Assembly: GCA_900542185.1 (NCBI GenBank)
Contig: UQMZ01000054.1
Coordinates: 1 to 19,836 of the forward strand
Reading direction: 5' to 3'
Source: an uncultured Bacteroidales bacterium
GTDB taxonomy: Bacteria > Bacteroidota > Bacteroidia > Bacteroidales > Muribaculaceae
Length of the DNA: 19,836 bases
The translations under genes and the position numbers were made by a program. Below the pieces are notes generated by a model. The model was not told the DNA's origin. It did no database searches and was given only the letters and a program-made list of their open reading frames with translations. Shown here one piece after another: positions 5,600 to 13,418 of the stretch (position 1 is its first letter; each line of letters begins with the position of its first letter).

Positions 5600-6673
5600 T
5601 TATTCCGTCACTTCGCCTATCTCTTTCAGCGCACCCGTGGCCGTATCGAATATGGCGTACGACCTGGCGCGGCGGTCGGAGAACAGCGTAGGCTGCAGGC
5701 CGAAGTCAACGCCATACTGCGCGTACTCGCCCTCCCGGCTCCACAGGCGCTTTCCGTTCAGGCTCAGCGTCACCTTGGCTGTGCCGGGGATGCGGTACAT
5801 CACGGCGTCCTTGGGCAGTTTCTTGGTCTCGCCCTTGTCGTCTGTCGGCAGTTCGGCGAATTTCCTGTCGGTGACGGCGATGGTCAACGGGTCGCCGGCA
5901 TAGTCGTCCGGTTCCACGAATCCGGCAAAGTCACTGAAGCGGCACAGCGTGGCCTTGTCCGCCTCGCCGGGAATATATGTAAATACACGTGTCACTGTGT
6001 CCGTACGCACCAGGCCCGCGAATGCGGCCGTGAATGCCTTCTCCTGTTTGGCCAGCGAGCCTAACATCAGCTCCAGCTGACGGCCGTCGGTGGGCATGGT
6101 CTCGGCGGTGCCGCGGCTCAGCGCCACCTTGGCCTCGCGCACCTCCATCAGGTTCGATGCGAGCATCTGCGCCTGTTTGGCGGTGGACTGCGACGAAATG
6201 AAGTCTTCGTCCACGTATCCCAAGTACTCGCGCATGTCGTGGTTCTCGCCGAAACGGTCATCTTCCTCCGCCGGAGCGAGTTTCGGACCGGCCACCTCCT
6301 TATTGATGGCCAGCAGCATGTTGTCGTCGCCCACGCTGATGTAGGTCATGGCGCCGGGCTTGAGCTGCATCAGATACTGCGTCTCAGTGTCCGACACGCC
6401 GTACTGTTCCACCTTAACGCCGGTCAGCTGCCACTGCTCGGCGTCGTTGCGCACCACATTGTCGGTGCCTATATATTTCTTGGCATACTGCCAGTATGGT
6501 CCGGCCTGCCTTACGGTGCGCGTGGCCGTCATTGTGATTCTGAGCGCGGTGTTGGGCAATGTGTACACCAGCCCGTACTCGTTGTGCTTGTCGGCCGTCA
6601 GTATCTTGGTCTGCTGTGCCGTGGCGGCCGTTACCGTCAGAGCCGTCAGCAGTATGGCTGCTATCTTTTTCAT
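5600..6673 (-). CDS. DUF4831 family exported protein
   Basis: The 357-residue product matches, by sequence feel, the Bacteroidales DUF4831 family, whose function is unknown. A clear signal peptide (residues 1-19, MKKIAAILLTALTVTAATA, followed by QQ) sends it out of the cytoplasm; there is no lipobox cysteine. The mature part opens with a segment typical of the family (NEYGLVYTLPNTALRITM, about 31-48) and appears mostly beta, ending with a glycine- and aspartate-rich C-terminus. No catalytic motif is visible. It lies between nnr (11-base gap) and xseA (9-base gap), so it is co-transcribed with housekeeping enzymes, which gives little clue to its role. Periplasmic or outer-membrane-associated is an inference from the signal peptide. 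Confidence 0.82.
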   Translation of the reverse strand: MKKIAAILLTALTVTAATAQQTKILTADKHNEYGLVYTLPNTALRITMTATRTVRQAGPYWQYAKKYIGTDNVVRNDAEQWQLTGVKVEQYGVSDTETQYLMQLKPGAMTYISVGDDNMLLAINKEVAGPKLAPAEEDDRFGENHDMREYLGYVDEDFISSQSTAKQAQMLASNLMEVREAKVALSRGTAETMPTDGRQLELMLGSLAKQEKAFTAAFAGLVRTDTVTRVFTYIPGEADKATLCRFSDFAGFVEPDDYAGDPLTIAVTDRKFAELPTDDKGETKKLPKDAVMYRIPGTAKVTLSLNGKRLWSREGEYAQYGVDFGLQPTLFSDRRARSYAIFDTATGALKEIGEVTE

Positions 6674-6684
6674 AGTTATACAGT

Positions 6685-8205
6685 TTAGCTATTTTTGAGA
6701 ATATCCTGTATGGCCGGTCCGACCTTGTCGATTATGTCGGACGCAGTCATTCCGTATTGTCCCAGTTCCGTCTCGGCCATGTCGCCGGCACGGCCGTGAA
6801 CATACACGCCTAAGGTCGCGGCATAACCGGGTTCGTATCCCTGGCTCAGGAACGACGTGATGATTCCGGTCAGGACATCGCCGGCTCCGGCCGTGGCCAT
6901 TCCCGGATTGCCGGTTGTATTGATGTACACACGCCCCGTCGGACGCACCACCGCCGTGTAATGGCCCTTGAGCACGATTATTATGTTGTACTGGCGCGCC
7001 ATCTCGATAGCCGTGCGCAGTCGCGATTCATCGTTATGATGCTCGCCGAACATGCGGTCGAATTCTCCCACATGGGGTGTCAGTATCGTCTTGGCCGGAA
7101 CGTATGTCAGCAACGCCGGCCTGATCGAGATGCAGTTCAGCGCGTCGGCATCCAGCACCATCGGCATGGTGGCGTGCTGCAGCAGGTTCTGCAACGCCTC
7201 GATCGTCGCGTCGTGCGTACCGATGCCCGGGCCTACGGCCACAGCCTGATGGTTGTGATGTATCGTCATGTCGGTGATGATGTGCTCGTTGCGGTCCGGC
7301 TCGAACATAGCCTCGGGGAAAGCCGTCTGCACTATCGGCATCCCGCAATGGGCGGAATGCACCGTAACAAGGCCTCCGCCGCTTTTCAGCACGGCCTTTG
7401 CACACATCACGGCGGCGCCCATCATGCCATAGCTGCCCGCAAAAAGCAACGCCGAACCGTAGTCGCGCTTGCCGCTGAACGGATCTCGCGGCTTGAACAG
7501 CGGCTTCACGTTCTGTGCGTCGATCACTCGATAGTCCGTCTTCTGCTCGCGCACGGCCTTCATGTCAAGGCCTATATCCAGCAGTTTCCATTCTCCAAGC
7601 ACAGCCGCGTTCTCCCGGAAAAAGAACGATAGCCTTGGCAGCTGGAAGGAAAGCGTCAGGTCGGCGTGCACCACGTCGCGCTGGCTCACCTGTGAATTCC
7701 ACTCGCCGAACAGGCCGGAGGGAAGGTCGATCGACACAACCATCGCATGCGACTCGTTTATATACCGCGCCACGGATACGAATCCTCCCTGCAGAGGCTG
7801 TTTCAGGCCAGACCCGAACAGTCCGTCGACCACCACGTCCTCGCTGCTCAGATACGGGGGCGTAAACTCACGGGTCACTTCGGTGTAATCCACACCGTCC
7901 ACCATGATGAGCCGCTTGCGCTCCTCGTCGCAGTCATGGCTCAGCTTGCCCGTCACATTGAACAGAAACACCTCGACGCGCTTGTAGCCCTGCTCCATCA
8001 GCAATCTCGCGACCGCCAGCGCATCGCCCCCGTTATTGCCCGGTCCCGCAAATATCACAAAGCGCTGGCTCGGCAGAAACCTCGATATCAGCTCCACGCT
8101 GACCTGCATCGCCGCACGTTCCATCAGATCTATCGAGCTGATTTTCTGGGACTCGCATGTCGCCACGTCTACCTCATGTATGCTTTGTGAATCCAGTATC
8201 TTCAT
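6685..8205 (-). CDS. nnr: Bifunctional NAD(P)H-hydrate epimerase / ADP-dependent dehydratase
   Basis: The 506-residue enzyme repairs damaged NADH and NADPH hydrates. The N-terminal epimerase domain (about 1-215) interconverts the R and S forms; the C-terminal ribokinase-like domain (about 230-506) dehydrates the S form using ADP. The epimerase motif AGPGNNGGDALAVARLL (53-69) and VVDGLFGSG (125-133) are present, as are D160 in SIDLPSG and, in the dehydratase half, GPGIG (325-329), LDADALN (351-357), TPHVGEFDRMFG (376-387) and the nucleotide-binding GMATAGAGDVLTG (435-447). The two-domain fusion and length are standard for bacteria. ATG 8205 places the N-terminus as in homologues. It is the first gene of a five-gene operon with a promoter just upstream. 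Confidence 0.96.
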   Translation of the reverse strand: MKILDSQSIHEVDVATCESQKISSIDLMERAAMQVSVELISRFLPSQRFVIFAGPGNNGGDALAVARLLMEQGYKRVEVFLFNVTGKLSHDCDEERKRLIMVDGVDYTEVTREFTPPYLSSEDVVVDGLFGSGLKQPLQGGFVSVARYINESHAMVVSIDLPSGLFGEWNSQVSQRDVVHADLTLSFQLPRLSFFFRENAAVLGEWKLLDIGLDMKAVREQKTDYRVIDAQNVKPLFKPRDPFSGKRDYGSALLFAGSYGMMGAAVMCAKAVLKSGGGLVTVHSAHCGMPIVQTAFPEAMFEPDRNEHIITDMTIHHNHQAVAVGPGIGTHDATIEALQNLLQHATMPMVLDADALNCISIRPALLTYVPAKTILTPHVGEFDRMFGEHHNDESRLRTAIEMARQYNIIIVLKGHYTAVVRPTGRVYINTTGNPGMATAGAGDVLTGIITSFLSQGYEPGYAATLGVYVHGRAGDMAETELGQYGMTASDIIDKVGPAIQDILKNS

Positions 8206-8238
8206 CTATCCTTGTTTTTCAGCCTGCAAATTAGGCTA

Positions 8239-8270
8239 CAAATTTAACACTCCCCTGTCACAATTACAAA
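8239..8270 (-). promoter_or_regulatory. Promoter of the nnr-DUF4831-xseAB-murF/alr operon
   Basis: On the minus strand TTTG (8270-8267) and TAAATTTG (8246-8239) are 20 bases apart, a full Bacteroidota match. Transcription should start near 8232, leaving a leader of about 25 bases before nnr. A second -7-like TAATTTGC lies a few bases downstream (about 8233-8226) but lacks a well-placed -33 element. I could not identify a convincing promoter for the divergent glycosyltransferase in the same 129-base gap. Confidence 0.7.
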
Positions 8271-8334
8271 TCGACGTACTTATTATATACATCTTTATGT
8301 AATTTCCGTTACAAAGATAACTAAAGTAAAACAA

Positions 8335-9252
8335 ATGGCCAAGAATGACGCGTCAATAACCGTTGTGGTCCCGGTTTACAACCGGGAACATCTTGTGACG
8401 CGCGCCCTCGATTCGATAGCGGCACAGGATTTACGGCCATTGTCGCTGATAGTCGTTGACAACAATTCCACCGACCATAGCCTCGAGACCGTGCGCCGTT
8501 GGGCAGAAAACCATGCCGCAGATCCAGAACTCGACATTCGCATCTTATCGGAAACGCGTCCGGGAGCGGCCCGCGCACGTCAGACCGGCCTGGAACATGT
8601 GGACTCGGAATGGGTACAGTTCTTCGATTCCGACGACGTGATGGCACCCGGAATCCTATCCGATGCCCTGCGGCACTCCGCAAATACCGACATGGTATGC
8701 TGGAAACGTGATCAGATATCTTTGTCGGGTCGCCATTCCTGTAATCCTTACCGACCTGAAGATATCCTCAGATGTCACCTGTACAACGGGATGCTTTTCA
8801 CAGAGGCGTATATGGTGCGTACAGACTTCATAAAATCAGTCGGCGGCTGGAATTCCGGCATAAGAGTGTGGGATGACTGGGAATTGGGACTCAGACTCTT
8901 ACTCGCCTCCCCACGTTATGTGGCCCTTGACAGAACGGGGACAACCGTCTATTCACAGGAGGAATCCATCACGGGCACTTCGTTCAGTGCCAAGGAAGGC
9001 CTGTGGGAACGCGTCATAAACCTGATGGAATCGTATGCGCCGCATCGTCCGGACATACGCGCCATGCTCGATTACCGGCGCGTCAATCTGGCTGCCCTTT
9101 ATACACGCGAAGGCAATCGCTCATCGGGGCGCCGACTCCTGAAGCAAGCCCTTGACAAGGCTTCATGCCCGGCCATGGCTAAACTTTGGCTTAGGATTCT
9201 ATACGCATATACCGCCTTAGGAGGGAGAGGGGCATATCTTCTGTGGCACTGA
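8335..9252 (+). CDS. Family 2 glycosyltransferase (GT-A fold)
   Basis: The 305-residue product is a cytoplasmic glycosyltransferase that moves a sugar from a nucleotide donor, probably to a surface glycan precursor. The GT2 core is clear: ITVVVPVYNREHLVTRALDSI (8-28), VDNNSTDHS (41-49), PGAARARQTGLEH (76-88), the metal-binding DSDD (98-101), and the acidic VWDDWELGLRLL (178-189), which holds the usual catalytic-base position. No membrane segment is obvious, unlike many undecaprenyl-phosphate GT2 enzymes. It opens a plus-strand pair with the GT-B-like enzyme 18 bases downstream. The acceptor and donor cannot be told from the sequence. Confidence 0.9.
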   Translation: MAKNDASITVVVPVYNREHLVTRALDSIAAQDLRPLSLIVVDNNSTDHSLETVRRWAENHAADPELDIRILSETRPGAARARQTGLEHVDSEWVQFFDSDDVMAPGILSDALRHSANTDMVCWKRDQISLSGRHSCNPYRPEDILRCHLYNGMLFTEAYMVRTDFIKSVGGWNSGIRVWDDWELGLRLLLASPRYVALDRTGTTVYSQEESITGTSFSAKEGLWERVINLMESYAPHRPDIRAMLDYRRVNLAALYTREGNRSSGRRLLKQALDKASCPAMAKLWLRILYAYTALGGRGAYLLWH

Positions 9253-9270
9253 CACTCAACAAGATCTTCA

Positions 9271-10452
9271 ATGGTTAATTCACTCAACGCAGACTCTCTT
9301 AAAATTCTGCTGCTCGGAGACTACAGCAATTGCCATCGCACACTGGCCACAGGCTTGCGCAGACTTGGCTGCGACGTCACCATCGCCTCCGACGGCTCGC
9401 GCTGGATGGACTGCGAACGTGACATCGACATCTCACGCCGTCCCGGACGCGTCAACGGATTACTGCATGCCATACGCATGCGCAGACTGCTGCGAGGGAC
9501 TCTCGGCGGTTACGACATCGTGGCGGTACACGACCCGGTGTTCACCTCCTTGCGCCCCGAACGTCTCCGGCCGTTGCTCCGCATACTTAAAGACAATAAC
9601 CACAGCCTTTTCTATACGGCCATGAGCACGGACATGGCGTTCCTGGACATGCTGGCAGCGCCGGATTCCCCTTTGCGTTACAGCGAATGGTTTGTCGACG
9701 GCAAGCCGTCGCGCATGTATCTTGATAACCCCAAGGAATGGGACGAATGGCACGCAGAACCGCTCAGAAGCTATGAGGAGAATTTCTTCGACATCATCGA
9801 CGGTGCAGTCTCGGTGCTGTACGAGTATCAGCTTGGGATGGAGCGCCGCCTGGGCACCGAACGCGCGGCATACGGCGGCATTCCGGTAGACCTGGAACTG
9901 TTCGAGCCTGTCGAACTACCCGACAACATCTCCAAGGTAAAATTCTTCTTAGGGCGCGACCGCAACCGCAAGCTGATGAAAGGTAGCGACCTGCTGGAAA
10001 CGGCGGCGCAGGAGGTGGTGCGTCGTCATCCTGACAAGGCCGAACTCGTGATAGTCGAAAACCGGCCCTTCAATGAGTTCATCGAACTTCTGAAAGACAG
10101 CCACGTAGTGCTTGACCAGATATACAGCTACACGCCGGCCACCACCGCCCTGATGGCCATGGCATACGGCCTCAACGTCGTATCAGGCGCCGAGCCTGAA
10201 TATTACGACTTTATCGGAGAGTTCGATAACCGGCCCATCGTCAACGCCCCGATTGAACTTGAACCCCTGACCCATACTCTCGAAGACATAGCGTTGCATC
10301 CCGAACGGATACGCGAACGCGGACTGCGCTCGCGTGAATTTGTCGAAAAGCATAACGGATGCGAGACCGTGGCCGGATGGTATCTCGATTTCTGGCTTGA
10401 ACGCCTCGATGCCAAGACCCGGGCGCGGCAACAGGAACAGTTCCGCGATTGA
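9271..10452 (+). CDS. GT-B type glycosyltransferase (GT4-like)
   Basis: The 393-residue product has the two-Rossmann layout of GT-B glycosyltransferases. The N-terminal half begins with SLKILLLGDYSNCHRTLATGLRRLG (9-33), the usual glycine-rich acceptor-side start, and has YDIVAVHDP (81-89). The C-terminal half has KGSDLLETAAQEV (237-249) and a donor-binding-like stretch near 288-313 (TPATTALMAMAYG, then a VVSGAEPEYY segment), which takes the place of the more usual EGFGLxxxEAMA pattern. The family is therefore clear but the subfamily divergent. It lies 18 bases after the GT2 gene and is probably co-transcribed. No terminator follows before the aldolase promoter. Substrate unknown; surface glycan assembly is the likeliest use. 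Confidence 0.8.
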   Translation: MVNSLNADSLKILLLGDYSNCHRTLATGLRRLGCDVTIASDGSRWMDCERDIDISRRPGRVNGLLHAIRMRRLLRGTLGGYDIVAVHDPVFTSLRPERLRPLLRILKDNNHSLFYTAMSTDMAFLDMLAAPDSPLRYSEWFVDGKPSRMYLDNPKEWDEWHAEPLRSYEENFFDIIDGAVSVLYEYQLGMERRLGTERAAYGGIPVDLELFEPVELPDNISKVKFFLGRDRNRKLMKGSDLLETAAQEVVRRHPDKAELVIVENRPFNEFIELLKDSHVVLDQIYSYTPATTALMAMAYGLNVVSGAEPEYYDFIGEFDNRPIVNAPIELEPLTHTLEDIALHPERIRERGLRSREFVEKHNGCETVAGWYLDFWLERLDAKTRARQQEQFRD

Positions 10453-10472
10453 TGCGCGCTGTTGCTATAAAA

Positions 10473-10505
10473 TTTGGTCTATTCCTTAAATTTTTCTATA
10501 TTTGC
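10473..10505 (+). promoter_or_regulatory. Promoter of the aldolase gene
   Basis: TTTG (10473-10476) and TATATTTGC (10497-10505) are separated by exactly 20 bases, an almost ideal Bacteroidota promoter as expected for a highly expressed glycolytic gene. The start should be near 10511, giving a leader of about 70 bases. Confidence 0.82.
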
Positions 10506-10581
10506 AGTCTGAAAAGGAACATTGACCCAAACGCCCCTTTCATTTGTTAAGACAATACTTTACCCATAATAACAAACTATC

Positions 10582-11583
10582 ATGGTAGACTATAAAAAAT
10601 TAGGATTGGTGAACACCCGCGAGATGTTCGCCAAGGCCGTTCACGGCGGTTATGCCATTCCGGCATTCAACTTCAACAACATGGAGCAGCTTCAGGCCAT
10701 CATCAAGGCCGCTGCCGACACAAAATCACCCGTGATCCTTCAGGTTTCGAAGGGTGCCCGTAACTACGCAAACCCGATTCTGCTGCGTTATATGGCTCAG
10801 GGTGCCGTTGAGTACGCCAAGTCTCTGGGCTGGGAGCATCCCCAGATCGTTCTGCACCTGGACCACGGTGACAGCTTCGAACTCTGCAAGGACTGCATCG
10901 AGAACGGATTCTCCTCCGTCATGATCGACGGCAGCCACCTCCCCTACGAGGAGAATGTGGCTCTGACCAAGAAAGTATGCGACTTCGCTCACCAGTACGA
11001 CGTAACCGTAGAGGGCGAGCTGGGCGTGCTGGCCGGCGTTGAGGACGAGGTTTCGTCCGACCACCACACCTATACCGACCCCGAGGAGGTTATCGACTTC
11101 GTGACACGCACAGGCGTTGACTCGCTGGCCATCTCCATCGGTACAAGCCACGGTGCCTACAAGTTCACTCCCGATCAGTGCACACGTGACCCGAAGACCG
11201 GACGTCTCGTTCCCCCGCCGCTGGCATTCAACGTACTGGAGGCCGTCGAGGCCAAGCTGCCCGACTTCCCCATCGTGCTCCACGGTTCGTCAAGCGTTCC
11301 CCAGGAGTATGTGGACATGATCAACGAGTACGGCGGCAAGCTGCCCGACGCCATCGGTATCCCCGAGGAGGAGCTGCGCAAGGCTGCCAAGATGGATGTA
11401 TGCAAGATCAACATCGACTCCGACTCCCGTCTGGCCATGACTGCCGCCGTTCGCAAGGTATTCCACGACAAGCCCGCCGAGTTCGACCCCCGCAAGTATC
11501 TAGGTCCGGCTCGCGACGAGATGGAGAAGCTCTACAAGCACAAGATCCTCAACGTGCTGGGTAGCGACGGCAAGGCCGAGTAA
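10582..11583 (+). CDS. fba: Class II fructose-bisphosphate aldolase
   Basis: The 333-residue zinc enzyme splits fructose 1,6-bisphosphate into dihydroxyacetone phosphate and glyceraldehyde 3-phosphate in glycolysis, and does the reverse in gluconeogenesis. Family signatures are complete: LHLDHGDSFELCKDCIENGFSSVMIDGSH (spanning 91-119) with catalytic D94 and zinc ligand H95, VEGELGVLAGVEDEV (143-157), GTSHGAYKF (187-195) with H190, and VLHGSSSVP (232-240) with H234. The codon choice is strongly biased (GAC, CTG, AAG, GCC), the mark of a highly expressed gene. It has its own promoter and terminator, so its setting between glycosyltransferase genes is probably incidental. Confidence 0.97.
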   Translation: MVDYKKLGLVNTREMFAKAVHGGYAIPAFNFNNMEQLQAIIKAAADTKSPVILQVSKGARNYANPILLRYMAQGAVEYAKSLGWEHPQIVLHLDHGDSFELCKDCIENGFSSVMIDGSHLPYEENVALTKKVCDFAHQYDVTVEGELGVLAGVEDEVSSDHHTYTDPEEVIDFVTRTGVDSLAISIGTSHGAYKFTPDQCTRDPKTGRLVPPPLAFNVLEAVEAKLPDFPIVLHGSSSVPQEYVDMINEYGGKLPDAIGIPEEELRKAAKMDVCKINIDSDSRLAMTAAVRKVFHDKPAEFDPRKYLGPARDEMEKLYKHKILNVLGSDGKAE

Positions 11584-11605
11584 TCCATTCTGACAACTCA
11601 TAATT

Positions 11606-11637
11606 ACGGGATGCCCCTTGGGCGTCCCGTTTTTTTT
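11606..11637 (+). terminator. Intrinsic terminator of fba
   Basis: ACGGGATGCCC (11606-11616) pairs with GGGCGTCCCGT (11620-11630) as an 11-bp stem (one G-T pair) with a 3-base loop, followed by a run of T (11630-11637). It is very strong, and also overlaps the promoter elements for the next gene. Confidence 0.95.
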
Positions 11638-11649
11638 GACTACTTTTGC
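11618..11649 (+). promoter_or_regulatory. Promoter of the third glycosyltransferase, inside the fba terminator
   Basis: A TTG (11618-11620) in the terminator loop and TACTTTTGC (11641-11649) just after its T-tract are 20 bases apart. The -33 part is only TTG rather than TTTG, so the match is good but not perfect. The start would fall near 11655, just at or after ATG 11653, and would favour ATG 11689 as the start codon. Confidence 0.55.
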
Positions 11650-11688
11650 AACATGACTCAAACAGCGGATTGCGATAAAACCCTCAGA

Positions 11689-12459
11689 ATGGACGTGGCC
11701 ATAGCCACATGGCAGCCCGAAGGAATTCGCCACGTCGAGGCCATGAATCTCCCGAAGGTGCCCGGCGTGCGCTATGTCGTGTCATGGCAACTCCCGGGCC
11801 CCCACCCCGTCATCCCCGATTCTCTGGCCTGCCGGGACGACATATCGATCTGTTTCACCGACAATCCCGGTCTTGGAGCCAATCGTGTCAACGCTTGCGC
11901 CAACTGCGACGCGGATATCATTCTTATTGCAGACGATGATTTGATATATACCCCCTCCCAGCTACAAGCCGTAATTGACACGTTCGATCGATATCCGGAT
12001 GTGGATTTCGCCACGTTTCAATTCATCGGCTCTCCTAAAAGCTATCCGGAAAAAGAATGTGACCTGACGCTACCCTTCCCCAAAGGATACTATGTCACGA
12101 CATTCGAAATGGCGTGCCGCCTACAGGTAATCCGTAAGGTTAACTTCGACAGTCGTTTCGGCCTCGGAGCACCTCTGCTTCAATCAGGCGAAGACACCAA
12201 ATTCCTGTATGACGCAATCAAGGCCGGTTTCCATTGCCGGTTCTTTCCTATCACCATCTGCACCCACGACCATCCCTCTACCGGCGACAAGCCCATGTCA
12301 AAAGGCGTTGCCATGGCTGAAGGAAAACTGATCAGGCTGCAATATCCCGGTTCCTGGATACTTCGGATACCGCTCAAGGCATGGCGTAACAAGAAAAAGG
12401 GAGGCTCATTCTTCCCCGCACTTTATAATCTGTTCCGGGGAGCCCTTATCAAAATCTAA
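11689..12459 (+). CDS. Glycosyltransferase, GT-A family (GT2-like)
   Basis: From ATG 11689 the product has 256 residues; ATG 11653 would add 12 and ATG 11611, inside the fba terminator, 26. The shortest start is chosen because the core strand VAIATWQPEGI begins at residue 3 and the predicted transcript starts near 11655. The protein has VRYVVSWQLPG (28-37), GLGANRVNACANCDADIILIADDD (spanning 61-84) with the metal-binding ADDD, a PKGYYVTTFEMACR stretch (131-144), GLGAPLLQSGEDTKFLYDAI (158-177) with an acidic GED at the catalytic-base position, and a basic C-terminus (WRNKKKGG). It resembles a Bacteroidales group of GT-A enzymes with unknown product. It converges with the acyltransferase gene, leaving only 5 bases between the stops. 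Confidence 0.83.
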   Translation: MDVAIATWQPEGIRHVEAMNLPKVPGVRYVVSWQLPGPHPVIPDSLACRDDISICFTDNPGLGANRVNACANCDADIILIADDDLIYTPSQLQAVIDTFDRYPDVDFATFQFIGSPKSYPEKECDLTLPFPKGYYVTTFEMACRLQVIRKVNFDSRFGLGAPLLQSGEDTKFLYDAIKAGFHCRFFPITICTHDHPSTGDKPMSKGVAMAEGKLIRLQYPGSWILRIPLKAWRNKKKGGSFFPALYNLFRGALIKI

Positions 12460-12464
12460 AACTG

Positions 12465-13418
12465 TCATAACTTAAGGCTGTATCTGTCGTAGGTAACGCC
12501 CGTGCCCCCGTACGAGAATTTCTGACGCAACAGGCCTGTATTGAGATAATTGCCGTTATCCTCGGTCGATATTCCGAAATCAAAATATCTGCGGTCAGCA
12601 AATACCTCACTTATAAGATGATGGAACAACGGAGTGAGCAGATTCAGCTCGCGTGCCTGCGGTGTCGTGGCAATATACTGCGCATGGGCCACTATACCGG
12701 TGTCGTACATGCACACTCCGGCCTGCGGCGCATCCCCGCCGCCAAGTCTCAACACCAACACCCTGATATTCTGAGGAAACCGGTCGCGAAGCATCTGCAT
12801 TTCCCCGTACGTATGCACGGGATTAACGCCGTGTCGTTCCTGCAGACAGGCCGTCAACAGCTCCATAAACGGAGCCACATTCGTTTCCTCGCTGATTGTA
12901 AACGACAGAGTCTGACTTTTCCTTAGATGCCGACGCTGCATCTGATTGAATGTAACGCCTTCTCTCAAATTGATGGCACTGCTGAGTCCGCACCCGGTCC
13001 GCACCGCCCCGAGTCTGAACAGCGCATACAGATCCTCGTCAGCCGGCGTCTTGCTGTAAATGTAGGGTATCCGCTTATAATCCAACTCCTTGATTCCCTC
13101 TTTATACCACACCTCGATTGCCTGTCCGAATATCTCCAACAGGTCCTCGCCGTCCAGATGTCCCACAGGCGTGATCCAGCCGCCATACGTCAGTCCCTGA
13201 TGGCTGTGCAACACCCCCGAGTCGTCGATGTTGGCCGGAAGCAGGGCACGGAGTCTACCGTTCTGATAAGCCATCCACGAACAGTCGCGGAACCGGTCGC
13301 TGTGATAGTCCAGGTAGCCGCGTTGCAGCAGAAACGTTCCGTTGCGGCTTCGGGCCACGAAGTCATCCCATTCCGCCTTGTGCCTGGAACTATAACGTTC
13401 TATGCTTATCGTATCCAT
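12465..13418 (-). CDS. FemAB/GNAT-like acyltransferase family protein
   Basis: The 317-residue product resembles the Bacteroidales proteins named GNAT-family acetyltransferase, related to the FemAB/CelD-type double-GNAT fold. It has a degenerate N-terminal half (WDDFVARSRNGTFLLQRGYLDYH, about 17-39, then LPANIDDSGVLHSHQGLTYGG, 60-80) and a C-terminal half with MQRRHLRKSQ (160-169), QAGVCMYDTGIVAHAQYIATT (232-252) and YFDFGISTEDNGNYLNTGL (278-296). Relatives join amino acids or acyl groups to peptidoglycan or other envelope acceptors, but no substrate-specific motif is visible. Its start lies 13 bases inside the EnvC-like gene, so the two are translationally coupled, which supports an envelope role by context only. 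Confidence 0.72.
   Translation of the reverse strand: MDTISIERYSSRHKAEWDDFVARSRNGTFLLQRGYLDYHSDRFRDCSWMAYQNGRLRALLPANIDDSGVLHSHQGLTYGGWITPVGHLDGEDLLEIFGQAIEVWYKEGIKELDYKRIPYIYSKTPADEDLYALFRLGAVRTGCGLSSAINLREGVTFNQMQRRHLRKSQTLSFTISEETNVAPFMELLTACLQERHGVNPVHTYGEMQMLRDRFPQNIRVLVLRLGGGDAPQAGVCMYDTGIVAHAQYIATTPQARELNLLTPLFHHLISEVFADRRYFDFGISTEDNGNYLNTGLLRQKFSYGGTGVTYDRYSLKL

Noticed and set aside
11611..11652. ATG at 11611 as start of the third glycosyltransferase
   Set aside because: It lies inside the fba terminator hairpin and upstream of the predicted promoter -7 element.
8335..12459. A capsule or O-antigen biosynthesis locus
   Set aside because: Three glycosyltransferases are present, but there is no flippase, polymerase, chain-length regulator or sugar-nucleotide enzyme, and a housekeeping aldolase with its own promoter splits the group.
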